Assembly (NCBI RefSeq): GCF_023703325.1
Contig: NZ_JAMQGM010000008.1
Span: 153,650-217,649 of the forward strand
Direction of reading: 5' to 3'
Origin: Streptomyces meridianus
GTDB taxonomy: Bacteria > Actinomycetota > Actinomycetes > Streptomycetales > Streptomycetaceae
Length of the DNA: 64,000 nt
Within the stretch, counting starts at the first letter, position 1. Each line of letters begins with the position of its first letter. The notes beneath the pieces are model-generated. The model had not been told where the DNA came from. It saw only the letters and a program-made list of their open reading frames with translations, and searched no databases. This document shows, in pieces, positions 29,803 to 38,464 of the stretch. The position numbers were made by a program, and so were the translations under genes.

Positions 29803-30498
29803 TCACGTCCGGTTGCCGCTGCGGGGCGCCGCGGGGGACATGCTTCCCGTATCGCCGCGGAACGAAGTGACCGGATGGTGAGAATGTGCAGTTCCGCTAT
29901 GGCGTGGGGCGGGGGTGGGGCGGCAGATCGTCCGTAGCGCCTGGGTGAGGTCGTGGGCGTAGGCGGCGCCGAGGATCTCGCTGATCTCCTGCCGCGCCCG
30001 GACGTTACGCAACGTGACGTCGAGGAAGGGGAGGCCGGCGTCGAGGGGGAGGTCTTTGCAGGACCGGACGGTCATGGTGACGGTGATGCGGTGGGGGTGG
30101 CCGGAGCGAAGCGTGGTGGGCAGGCGCGGCGTGACGTGTGTGCGCAGCGACCGGTAGCCCTGCCGGAGGGTTTCGACGGTGACGGGGGTGCGGCTGGTGG
30201 CCTCGGCGCGCAGGGTGAAGGAGAAGCTGCGGGACTGCCGGTCGGCGGGCCGTGAGATGCCGGTGTAGGTGATGTCCGTGGCGTGGATGGGCCAGGGTGC
30301 CGGTGGTTCGGGCGGGCCGGGGCGGTCCAGGACGCGCAGGCCGGCGGCGGTGGCGAGGGTGAGGAGCAGGCCGGCGGTGGCGATGAGCCGGGTGCGTCGG
30401 GGCACCGCGGCCCATCGTTCGCCGAGGCGGGGCCGGTCGTCGCCGGTCTCCAGCAGGTCTGGCGGCGGTTTCCGGGGCTGGGGGTGGCGGGCGGTCAC
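29803..30498 (-). CDS. Membrane-anchored protein of unknown function
   Basis: No family recognised. The 231-residue product has a 35-residue proline/arginine-rich cytoplasmic head, one membrane span (TRLIATAGLLLTLATAAGL) and an extracytoplasmic domain of about 150 residues with mixed beta pattern (FSFTLRAEATSRTPVTVETL, HRITVTMTVRSCKDLPLDAG). The C-terminal 40 residues are low complexity. GTG 30498 is a guess without a clear ribosome site. Lying just upstream of the liv operon on the same strand, it may be a conserved Streptomyces neighbour of livK, but no link in function is visible. Confidence 0.6.
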   Translation of the reverse strand: MTARHPQPRKPPPDLLETGDDRPRLGERWAAVPRRTRLIATAGLLLTLATAAGLRVLDRPGPPEPPAPWPIHATDITYTGISRPADRQSRSFSFTLRAEATSRTPVTVETLRQGYRSLRTHVTPRLPTTLRSGHPHRITVTMTVRSCKDLPLDAGLPFLDVTLRNVRARQEISEILGAAYAHDLTQALRTICRPTPAPRHSGTAHSHHPVTSFRGDTGSMSPAAPRSGNRT

Positions 30499-30759
30499 GG
30501 GTGGCCCGGCGGGGGAGGCGTGCAGGGTCCTGACACCATCCCGCGATGTTAGCGCCGTGACCGTGAAGGTTCACCGGCTCGCGAGGCACTGCACGGCCCG
30601 ACACTGCGTTGTCGTGTCACCCGGGTGTCCCCGGCTTCCGGCTGGGAGGTGCCCCGGGTGCGGGGGCGGTGCTCCGCCTTGCGATGCCCCGTGCCGGGGC
30701 CCCGGCGAGCTTCCCGGTCACGGTGCTGGTTCCGCCGGGGCCCGCGGGAAGAGGGCCCG

Positions 30760-31233
30760 TCAGGCGGGCGATGTGGGGGCGGCGGTTTCGCGGAGCAGGC
30801 AGGTGAGGCGGGCGGTGCAGATGCGCCGGTCCTGTTCGTCGGTGATGACGACCTCGTAGGTGGTGGTGGTGCGTCCGCGGTGGACGGGGGTGGCGACGCC
30901 GGTGACGAGGCCGGAGCGGATGCCGCGGTGGTGGGTGCAGTTGAGGTCGACTCCGACGGCGACCTTGTGGGGACCGCCGTGCAGCATGGCGCCGACCGAG
31001 CCGAGGGTTTCGGCGAGGACGGCGGACGCGCCGCCGTGCAGGAGGCCGTAGGGCTGGGTGTTGCCTTCGACGGGCAGGGTGCCGACGACGCGCTCCGGGG
31101 CGGCTTCGGTGATCTCCAGGCCCATGCGGTCGCCGAGGTGCCCTGCGGAGAAGAGGGCGGGCAGGTCTATGCCGAGTCCGGCGTACTGGTCCAGGATCTC
31201 CTGGGGGAACTTCGTCGTGTTCTGCTCGCCCAT
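30760..31233 (-). CDS. PaaI-type hotdog thioesterase
   Basis: Probable acyl-CoA thioesterase of the PaaI family, 157 residues, cytoplasmic. The hotdog fold is marked by GLEITEAAPERVVGTLPVEG, the active-site region QPYGLLHGGASAVLAETLGS and VGVDLNCTHHRGIRSG. ATG 31233 has GGAG nine bases upstream. It stands alone, 73 bases after the oxidoreductase gene on the same strand. The acyl substrate is unknown. The 261 bases between it and the next gene hold only GC-rich hairpins. Confidence 0.88.
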   Translation of the reverse strand: MGEQNTTKFPQEILDQYAGLGIDLPALFSAGHLGDRMGLEITEAAPERVVGTLPVEGNTQPYGLLHGGASAVLAETLGSVGAMLHGGPHKVAVGVDLNCTHHRGIRSGLVTGVATPVHRGRTTTTYEVVITDEQDRRICTARLTCLLRETAAPTSPA

Positions 31234-31306
31234 GCCGGCCGGCTCCGTTCTTCGTCCTTCGGTGCAGTGGGCACCGTCCTATCAGGTGGGCGCCGGGGGG
31301 TGGTGG

Positions 31307-33586
31307 TCAGGGGGCGGTGCTCTCGAGCCGTACGACCAGGGACTTCGAGACGGGGGTGTTGCTGGTGTCGGCGACGTGGTCGAGGGGGACGAGGACGTTG
31401 GTCTCGGGGTAGTAGGCGGCGGCGCAGCCGCGGGCGGTGGGGTAGTGGACGACGCGGAAGCCGGGGGCGCGGCGTTCGGTGCCGTCGGTCCATTCGCTGA
31501 CGATGTCGGTGCGGTCGCCGTCGGCGAGGCCGAGGGTGCGGGCGTCGTCGGGGTTGACGAGGACGACGCGGCGGCCGCCCTTGATGCCGCGGTAGTGGTC
31601 GTCGAGGCCGTAGATGGTGGTGTTGTACTGGTCGTGCGAGCGCATGGTCTGGAGGAGCAGGCGGCCTTCGGGCACTCGGGGGTATTCGACGGGGGCGGCG
31701 GTGAAGTTGGCCTTGCCGGTGGCGGTGGGGAAGCGGCGTTCGTCGCGGGGGGCGTGGGCGAGGGCGAAGCCGCCGGGGCGGGAGACGCGGCTCTCGAAGT
31801 CGTCGAAGCCGGGGATGACGCGGGAGATGCGTTCGCGGATCCGGCGGTAGTCCTTTTCGAACTCTTCCCAGGGGGTGCTGCTGCGCTCGCCGAGGGTGCG
31901 GCGTGCGAGCCGGCAGACGATGGCGGGTTCGGACAGCAGCTGGTCGCTCGCGGGTTCGAGCCGGCCGCGTGAGGCGTGGACCATGCCCATGGAGTCCTCG
32001 ACGGTGACGAACTGGGGTCCGCTGTGCTGGATGTCGCGGTCGCTGCGCCCGAGGGTGGGCAGGATGAGGGCGCGGGCGCCGGTGACGACGTGGGAGCGGT
32101 TGAGCTTGGTGGACACGTGGACGGTGAGCCGGGCGCGGCGCATGGCGGCTTCGGTGACGTCGGTGTCGGGGGTGGCGGAGACGAAGTTGCCGCCCATGGC
32201 GACGAAGACCTTGGCGTTGCCGTCGCGCAGGGCGCGGATGGAGCGGACGACGTCGAGGCCGTGTTCGCGTGGCGGTGCGAAGCCGAATTCGCGCTCGATG
32301 GCGTCGAGGAGGGCGGGGGCGGGGCGTTCGAAGATGCCCATGGTGCGGTCGCCCTGGACGTTGCTGTGGCCGCGGACGGGGCAGACGCCGGCGCCGGGGC
32401 GGCCGATGTTGCCGCGCAGGAGGAGGAAGTTGACGATTTCCTTGATGGTGGGGACGGCGTGTTTGTGCTGGGTGAGTCCCATGGCCCAGCAGACGATGAT
32501 GCGTTGTGAGCCGAGGACCATCTCGAGGGCGCGGTCGATGTCGGCTGGGTCGAGGCCGGTGGCGCGGAGGGTCTCGTCCCGGTCGGCGGTGCGTGCGGCG
32601 GTGGCGAACTGCTCGTAGCCGTGGGTGTGTTCGCGGACGAAGGTTTCGTCGACGGCGCCTTCGGTCTCGATGACGAGGCGGTTGAGGGCGCGGAAGAGGG
32701 CCTGGTCGCCGCCGAGGCGGATCTGGAGGAAGAGGTCGGTGAGGGCGGTGCCGGGGCCGGCGAGGCCGCGCGGGGTCTGGGGGTTCCTGAACCGTTCCAG
32801 CCCGGCTTCGGGCAGCGGGTTGACGGTGATGATGCGTGCCCCGCTCTGCTTGGCCTTCTCGAGGGCGGAGAGCATGCGGGGGTGGTTGGTGCCGGGGTTC
32901 TGGCCGGCGACGATGATCAGGTCCGCCTGGTGGATGTCCTCGAGGAGGACGCTGCCCTTGCCGACGCCGATGGTCTCGCCGAGTGCCGAGCCGGACGACT
33001 CGTGGCACATGTTGGAGCAGTCGGGGAGGTTGTTGGTGCCGAACTCGCGGGCGAAGAGCTGGTAGAGGAAGGCGGCTTCGTTGCTGGTGCGGCCGGAGGT
33101 GTAGAAGACGGCCTCGTCGGGTGAGGCGAGGCCCTGGAGTTCGCCGGCGATGATGTCGAAGGCCCGTTCCCAGGAGACGGGTTCGTAGTGGGTGGCCCCG
33201 TCGGCGAGGTACATCGGATGGGTGATGCGCCCTTGCTGGCCCAGCCAGTAGCCGCTGCGGCCGGCGAGGTCGGCGACGCCGTGCTCGGCGAAGAACGCGG
33301 GGGTGACCCGGCGCTCGGTGGCTTCTTCGGCGATGGCCTTGACGCCGTTCTCGCAGAATTCGGCCCGGTGGCGCTTGTCTGCCTCGGGCCAGGCGCAGCC
33401 GGGGCAGTCGAACCCCTCTTTCTGGTTGACCCGGAAGAGGGTGCGGGCGGTGCGCCGGACGCCCATCTGCCGGTGGGCCATGCGCAGGGAGCGCTGGACG
33501 GCGGGCAGGCCGGCTGCGGCGTGCCGGGGTCCGGTCACCTCGGGTGCGTCCTGGGCCGGGTCCGAGGTGGGCGGTTCGGTGGCCAT
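31307..33586 (-). CDS. FdhF/YdeP-type molybdopterin oxidoreductase
   Basis: Molybdenum bis-MGD enzyme of the formate-dehydrogenase-H-like YdeP group, 759 residues, no Tat signal, so cytoplasmic. The N-terminal cluster-binding pattern is FDCPGCAWPEADKRHRAEFC. Molybdopterin-binding pieces follow: YTSGRTSNEAAFLYQLFARE, NMCHESSGSALGETIGVGKG, LIIVAGQNPGTNHPR and LLLRGNIGRPGAGVCPVRGH. The C-terminal dinucleotide-binding domain includes MRSHDQYNTTIYGLDDHYRG. ATG 33586 has GGAGGAGAG upstream. No electron-transfer partner is nearby. The physiological substrate of this group is not settled. Confidence 0.9.
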   Translation of the reverse strand: MATEPPTSDPAQDAPEVTGPRHAAAGLPAVQRSLRMAHRQMGVRRTARTLFRVNQKEGFDCPGCAWPEADKRHRAEFCENGVKAIAEEATERRVTPAFFAEHGVADLAGRSGYWLGQQGRITHPMYLADGATHYEPVSWERAFDIIAGELQGLASPDEAVFYTSGRTSNEAAFLYQLFAREFGTNNLPDCSNMCHESSGSALGETIGVGKGSVLLEDIHQADLIIVAGQNPGTNHPRMLSALEKAKQSGARIITVNPLPEAGLERFRNPQTPRGLAGPGTALTDLFLQIRLGGDQALFRALNRLVIETEGAVDETFVREHTHGYEQFATAARTADRDETLRATGLDPADIDRALEMVLGSQRIIVCWAMGLTQHKHAVPTIKEIVNFLLLRGNIGRPGAGVCPVRGHSNVQGDRTMGIFERPAPALLDAIEREFGFAPPREHGLDVVRSIRALRDGNAKVFVAMGGNFVSATPDTDVTEAAMRRARLTVHVSTKLNRSHVVTGARALILPTLGRSDRDIQHSGPQFVTVEDSMGMVHASRGRLEPASDQLLSEPAIVCRLARRTLGERSSTPWEEFEKDYRRIRERISRVIPGFDDFESRVSRPGGFALAHAPRDERRFPTATGKANFTAAPVEYPRVPEGRLLLQTMRSHDQYNTTIYGLDDHYRGIKGGRRVVLVNPDDARTLGLADGDRTDIVSEWTDGTERRAPGFRVVHYPTARGCAAAYYPETNVLVPLDHVADTSNTPVSKSLVVRLESTAP

Positions 33587-33735
33587 GACACTCTCCTCCG
33601 GCGTGGCTGGCGGCTCACTTCGATCCTCGCACGGTGGTGCGGTCGTGCGTACACCCGTACCCGGCGGGGCGGGGTTCAGTGGCGGCGGTGGACGGGGAAG
33701 CGCTGCTGTCGGTCGGGCGTGGCAGGATCGGGGGC

Positions 33736-36468
33736 GTGGCAGAGAAAGCATCGAAGAAGACCGCACCGAACGCTCCCGCCGCCGGGAAGGGGGACCGGCC
33801 CCGGCTGCTCCTGCTGGACGGGCATTCCCTGGCGTACCGGGCGTTCTACGCGTTGCCGGCGGAGAACTTCAGTACGACGACCGGGCAGACGACGAACGCG
33901 ATCTACGGCTTCACCTCGATGCTGGCGAACACGCTGCGCGACGAGCAGCCCACGCATCTGGCGGTGGCGTTCGACGTGTCCCGCAGGACGTGGCGCTCGG
34001 AGGAGTTCACCGAGTACAAGGCGAACCGGTCGAAGTCGCCGGACGAGTTCAAGGGGCAGGTCGACCTGATCGGTCAGCTGCTGGACGCGATGCGGGTGAC
34101 GCGGTTCGCCGTGGAGGGCTTCGAGGCGGACGACGTCATCGCGACGCTGGCCACGCAGGCGGAGGCCGACGGTTTCGAGGTGCTGATCGTCACGGGTGAC
34201 CGCGATGCGTTCCAGCTGGTCAGTGATCACGTCACGGTCCTCTATCCGACGAAGGGCGTGTCGGAGCTGACCCGCTTCACGCCGGGGAAGGTGGAGGAGA
34301 AGTACGGTCTCACGCCGCAGCAGTACCCGGATTTCGCGGCGCTGCGCGGCGATCCGTCGGACAACCTGCCCGGTATTCCGGGGGTGGGGGAGAAGACGGC
34401 CACGAAGTGGATCAACCAGTTCGGTTCGTTCGCGGAGCTGGTGGAGCGGGTCGACGAGGTCAAGGGCAAGGCCGGGCAGAACCTGCGTGATCATCTGGAG
34501 TCGGTCCGGCGCAACCGGCGGCTGACCGAGCTGGTGCGGGACGTGGGGCTCGAGGTGGGGCCCGGTGATCTCGCGCGGGCGCCCTACGACCGTGAGGCGA
34601 TGGCGGTGCTGCTGGACTCGCTGGAGTTCCGGCACCAGAACTTCCGGGACCGGCTGATGGCGGCCGATCCGGCCGGCGCGGCCGAGGAGGCTGCCCCGGT
34701 GGCCGGGGTGGAGGTGGACGGTGAGGTGCTCGCCGCCGGCGGGCTGGCGCCGTGGCTGGCGGAGCACGCCGGGCTGCAGCTGGGTCTGGCGGCGGTGGAC
34801 ACCTGGGCGTTGGGCAGCGGCAGCGTCGCCGAGGTCGCGCTGGCGGCGGCCGGCGGCCCCGCCTGCTGGTTCGATCCGGCGGAGCTGGACGAGGCCGACG
34901 AGCAGGCGTTCGCGGCCTGGTCCGCGGACGCCGCCCGGCCGAAGGTGCTGCATGACGCAAAGCGTGTGATGCGGGTCTTCGCCGAGCACGGCTGGGAGGT
35001 GGAGGGCGTGACGATGGACACCGCCCTGGCCGCGTATCTGGTCAAGCCGGGCCGTCGTTCGTTCGCCCTGGACGCGTTGTCGGTGGAGTACCTGGGCCGT
35101 GAGCTGGCCCCGGCCCCGGACGGTGACGGGCAGTTGGCGTTCGGCACCGACGAGCAGGGCGAGAAGGATGCCCTGATGGTGCAGGCCCGCACGATCCTGG
35201 ACCTCGGGGAGGAGTTCACCGGCCGGCTGGCGGAGGCCGGGGCGGTGGATCTGCTGCGCGATGTGGAGCTGCCCACGTCGGCGATGCTGGCCCGGATGGA
35301 ACGGGCGGGAATCGCCGCGGACCGCGAGTGGCTCAGCTCGATGGAACAGCAGTTCGCGGGAGCCGTGCAGCAGGCGGTGAAGGAGGCGCACGCCGCCGTC
35401 GGCCACGAGTTCAATCTCGGTTCGCCGAAGCAGCTGCAGGAGGTGCTGTTCGGGGAGTTGGGCCTGCCGAAGACGAAGAAGACGAAGACCGGCTGGACCA
35501 CGGACGCGGACGCGCTGGCGTGGCTGGCGACGCAGACGGAGCACGACCTGCCGGTGATCATGCTGCGCCACCGGGAGCAGGCGCGACTGCGGTCGACGGT
35601 GGAGGGGCTGATCAAGACGATCGCTGCGGACGGGCGCATCCACACCACGTTCAACCAGACGGTCGCGGCGACGGGCCGGCTGTCGTCGACCGACCCGAAC
35701 CTGCAGAACATTCCGGTGCGCACGGACGAGGGCCGGGCGATCCGGCGCGGTTTCGTCGTGGGCGAGGGCTTCGAGTCGCTGCTGACGGCGGACTACAGCC
35801 AGATCGAACTGCGGGTGATGGCGCACCTGTCGGAGGACGAGGGGCTCATCGAGGCGTTCACCTCGGGGGAGGACCTGCACACGACGGTCGCCTCGCAGGT
35901 GTTCGACGTCGCAAAGACGGCGGTGGATCCGGAGATGCGCCGCAAGATCAAGGCGATGTCGTACGGACTCGCCTACGGTCTCTCCGCGTTCGGGCTGTCG
36001 CAGCAACTGGGCATCACGCCGGAGGAGGCGCGCCGGCTGATGGACACCTACTTCGAGCGTTTCGGCGGGGTGCGCGACTATCTGCACCGGGTGGTCGAGG
36101 AGGCGCGGGCGGTCGGTTACACGCAGACGATCCTGGGCCGTCGCCGCTATCTGCCGGACCTCACGAGCGACAACCGGCAACGCCGGGAGATGGCCGAGCG
36201 GATGGCGCTCAACGCGCCGATCCAGGGGACCGCGGCGGACATCGTGAAGATTGCGATGCTGCGGGTGGCGGAGGCCCTGGAGGAGCAGAAGCTGTCCACC
36301 CGCATGCTGTTGCAGGTGCACGACGAAATCGTGCTGGAGGTTGCGCCGGGCGAGCGGGAGCAGGTCGAGGAGCTGGTCCGCCGGGAGATGACGGGCGCGG
36401 TGGAACTGCGTGCCCCGCTCGACGTCTCGGTGGGATCCGGCCGCGACTGGGAGTCGGCTGCGCACTGA
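33736..36468 (+). CDS. polA: DNA polymerase I
   Basis: Repair and Okazaki-fragment polymerase, 910 residues. The 5'-3' exonuclease domain runs from RLLLLDGHSLAYRAFYALPA to about 320 and includes ALRGDPSDNLPGIPGVGEKT. The central 3'-5' exonuclease domain lacks the acidic motifs, as in other actinobacteria, so no proofreading is expected. The polymerase domain has motif A DYSQIELRV (686 on), motif B RRKIKAMSYGLAYGLS and motif C HDEIVLEV (862 on). I chose GTG 33736 because the product then begins MAEKASKK like its relatives; CAGGAT eight bases upstream could be a -10, making it leaderless. Confidence 0.95.
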   Translation: MAEKASKKTAPNAPAAGKGDRPRLLLLDGHSLAYRAFYALPAENFSTTTGQTTNAIYGFTSMLANTLRDEQPTHLAVAFDVSRRTWRSEEFTEYKANRSKSPDEFKGQVDLIGQLLDAMRVTRFAVEGFEADDVIATLATQAEADGFEVLIVTGDRDAFQLVSDHVTVLYPTKGVSELTRFTPGKVEEKYGLTPQQYPDFAALRGDPSDNLPGIPGVGEKTATKWINQFGSFAELVERVDEVKGKAGQNLRDHLESVRRNRRLTELVRDVGLEVGPGDLARAPYDREAMAVLLDSLEFRHQNFRDRLMAADPAGAAEEAAPVAGVEVDGEVLAAGGLAPWLAEHAGLQLGLAAVDTWALGSGSVAEVALAAAGGPACWFDPAELDEADEQAFAAWSADAARPKVLHDAKRVMRVFAEHGWEVEGVTMDTALAAYLVKPGRRSFALDALSVEYLGRELAPAPDGDGQLAFGTDEQGEKDALMVQARTILDLGEEFTGRLAEAGAVDLLRDVELPTSAMLARMERAGIAADREWLSSMEQQFAGAVQQAVKEAHAAVGHEFNLGSPKQLQEVLFGELGLPKTKKTKTGWTTDADALAWLATQTEHDLPVIMLRHREQARLRSTVEGLIKTIAADGRIHTTFNQTVAATGRLSSTDPNLQNIPVRTDEGRAIRRGFVVGEGFESLLTADYSQIELRVMAHLSEDEGLIEAFTSGEDLHTTVASQVFDVAKTAVDPEMRRKIKAMSYGLAYGLSAFGLSQQLGITPEEARRLMDTYFERFGGVRDYLHRVVEEARAVGYTQTILGRRRYLPDLTSDNRQRREMAERMALNAPIQGTAADIVKIAMLRVAEALEEQKLSTRMLLQVHDEIVLEVAPGEREQVEELVRREMTGAVELRAPLDVSVGSGRDWESAAH

Positions 36469-36665
36469 GGATCGGCCCCGTCGTGCCGGCCCGCAGGGGG
36501 GATTCGCATGGCGCGGCGGGGTGTCCGCCGTTCCCGTCCACGCCGTGAAAGGTGGTCAAGGGACGGTGTCGGCGGGCGGAATGTTGCCGTAGGGTCGCCT
36601 CGAGACGCCTGCGGTGGCGATCCTGCGGGCAGGGCGGGTACCCGATCCTTGGGGAGGACAGCTGT

Positions 36666-38369
36666 ATGGCAGCGCAACTCGGCCGACGACTGCGCAGAGG
36701 AGCGGCGACCACGGCTGTGGCAGCGGTTGCGATGGCCGCACTCACGGCCTCTCAGGCGCCGGAGGAGCTGGTCACCCAGCGGAATCGCACGGGGGCGCCT
36801 TCGGAGGACACTCCGATCGACGGCGGTTCGTCGTACCGCACGGAGTTGCCTCCGCTCAACACCCCGGGAAAGCCCGAGAGTTCGATAGACCTGCCGAGTG
36901 GCCCGGTGGCGGCCCAGTCCGGCATACCCGCGAGCGTGCTGGCCGCGTACAAGAAGGCGGAGGCGGAACTGCGCCGCAGCCGGCCGGGCTGCAACCTGGA
37001 GTGGGAACTGCTGGCCGCCATCGGCAAGGTCGAGTCGGGGCAGGCCCGCGGGGGAGCGGTCGACTCGGAGGGCACCACGCTGAAGCCCATCCTGGGCCCG
37101 CAGTTGAACGGCAACGGGTTCGCCCGGATCACCGACACCGACAACGGTGCGTACGACGGGGACACCACGCACGACCGTGCCGTGGGCCCCATGCAGTTCA
37201 TCCCGTCGACCTGGGCGACCTGGGGCGCCGACGGCAACGGTGACGGCGAGCGGGACCCCAACAACGTGTACGACGCGGCGCTCGCCGCCGGCCGCTATCT
37301 GTGCGCGGGCGGACGGGACCTGTCCGTCGACGCCCAGCTGCACCGGGCCATCCTCGGCTACAACCACTCGCAGCAGTACCTGCGAACCGTCCTGTCCTGG
37401 CTGGAGTTCTACCGCAAGGGCACCCACGAGATCCCGGACAGCGGCGGCACGCCGGGCGCAGGAGGGGCGCCCGGTGGGGGCAAGGGCGGCACGAAGAACG
37501 AGACCCGGAGCGGGAGCGACGACGACGCGAAGCCGTCCGGCGACTCGCCGGAAGGAAGCCTCGAAGCTCCGGGCGGCGACCCCGTGTCGGACGAGCCGGC
37601 CGCGCCGGGCGGCGGCGGTTCCTCCGACGAGGACCCCGTCCAGGTCGTGCTGAAGGCCATCGAGGCGGTCACGGGCGTCGACGTTTCGGCTGTCCTCGGC
37701 GACCTGTTCTCCGAGCCGATGACCGTGAAGGCCAAGGACTCCGAGGGCGAGCCCAGGGCGGGCGTGCCCGTGACGTTCCGGATCCAGGACACCGGCGGGA
37801 CCGGAGCCCAGTTCCCCGGCGGAGCGACCGTCAGGACCGTCGTCACCGGCGAGGACGGCAAGGCGACCGCACCCGACCTGGTGGCACGCGGCAAGGCGGG
37901 ATCCTTCACCGTCCGGGCCTCGGCGCCCAACGTCCAGCCCGTGTACTTCAAGGCGACCGCCAAGGCACCGACGAGCGCCGAGAAGGTCGTCCGCACGGGG
38001 GGCGATCTCGCGGTCGAGGCCGGCGGGACCATCGCGGACCCGGGGACTGTCAAGGCCACCTACAAGGACATCGCGGTCCCGGACCTCGGGGTGACCGCGA
38101 AGCTGCTCCAGAACGACGTCCTCGTCGCCGATCAGGCGACGCCGTACTTCGAGGACGCGCAGGGCAATCCTGTCCGGTCCCTGGAGCTCACCACCGACGA
38201 GAACGGCGTGCTGAAGCTCCCGGCGATCCACACCAGCGATGGCACGGATGGCAGCCCCGCCACCAAGCCGTCCAGCGACTCGGTCAGCTACACCCTCCAG
38301 CTCACCGCCCCCGGTGCCGACCCGGTGAACATCCCGGTGACGGTCACCGAGACGGCATCCGCCGAATAA
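36666..38369 (+). CDS. Secreted lytic transglycosylase with C-terminal Ig-like domains
   Basis: Cell-wall enzyme cleaving peptidoglycan glycan strands. The 567-residue product has an N-terminal signal (RRLRRGAATTAVAAVAMAAL), an SLT domain at about 95-245 with the catalytic glutamate in LLAAIGKVESGQ and the motifs VGPMQFIPSTWATWG and YNHSQQYLRTV, then a Gly/Ser/Asp-rich linker and two Ig-like repeats with PVTFRIQDTGGTGAQFPGG. ATG 36666 has GGGGAGG eight bases upstream; TAGGGT at 36590 may be its -10. The 197-base leader was searched by eye for the cyclic-di-AMP riboswitch that precedes many such genes, and none was recognised. Confidence 0.9.
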   Translation: MAAQLGRRLRRGAATTAVAAVAMAALTASQAPEELVTQRNRTGAPSEDTPIDGGSSYRTELPPLNTPGKPESSIDLPSGPVAAQSGIPASVLAAYKKAEAELRRSRPGCNLEWELLAAIGKVESGQARGGAVDSEGTTLKPILGPQLNGNGFARITDTDNGAYDGDTTHDRAVGPMQFIPSTWATWGADGNGDGERDPNNVYDAALAAGRYLCAGGRDLSVDAQLHRAILGYNHSQQYLRTVLSWLEFYRKGTHEIPDSGGTPGAGGAPGGGKGGTKNETRSGSDDDAKPSGDSPEGSLEAPGGDPVSDEPAAPGGGGSSDEDPVQVVLKAIEAVTGVDVSAVLGDLFSEPMTVKAKDSEGEPRAGVPVTFRIQDTGGTGAQFPGGATVRTVVTGEDGKATAPDLVARGKAGSFTVRASAPNVQPVYFKATAKAPTSAEKVVRTGGDLAVEAGGTIADPGTVKATYKDIAVPDLGVTAKLLQNDVLVADQATPYFEDAQGNPVRSLELTTDENGVLKLPAIHTSDGTDGSPATKPSSDSVSYTLQLTAPGADPVNIPVTVTETASAE

Positions 38370-38390
38370 CCGCCCCTGCTGAACGAACAG

Positions 38391-38434
38391 CGTTGCCCTG
38401 CCGGACCCGCCCCCGGCAGGGCAACGTTGTTTTT
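38391..38434 (+). terminator. Strong terminator after the lytic transglycosylase
   Basis: CGTTGCCCTGCCGG, an eight-base loop, CCGGCAGGGCAACG, then TTGTTTTT. A classical stem with U run, rare in this genome. It may also serve the convergent hrpB gene. Confidence 0.9.
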
Positions 38435-38464
38435 CCGCGCCCCGTCAGCCGCCCCGCTGCCCCC

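Noticed and set aside
36469..36665. Cyclic-di-AMP riboswitch before the lytic transglycosylase gene
   Set aside because: Such switches precede many wall-hydrolase genes, but the conserved segments of that class could not be found in this leader.
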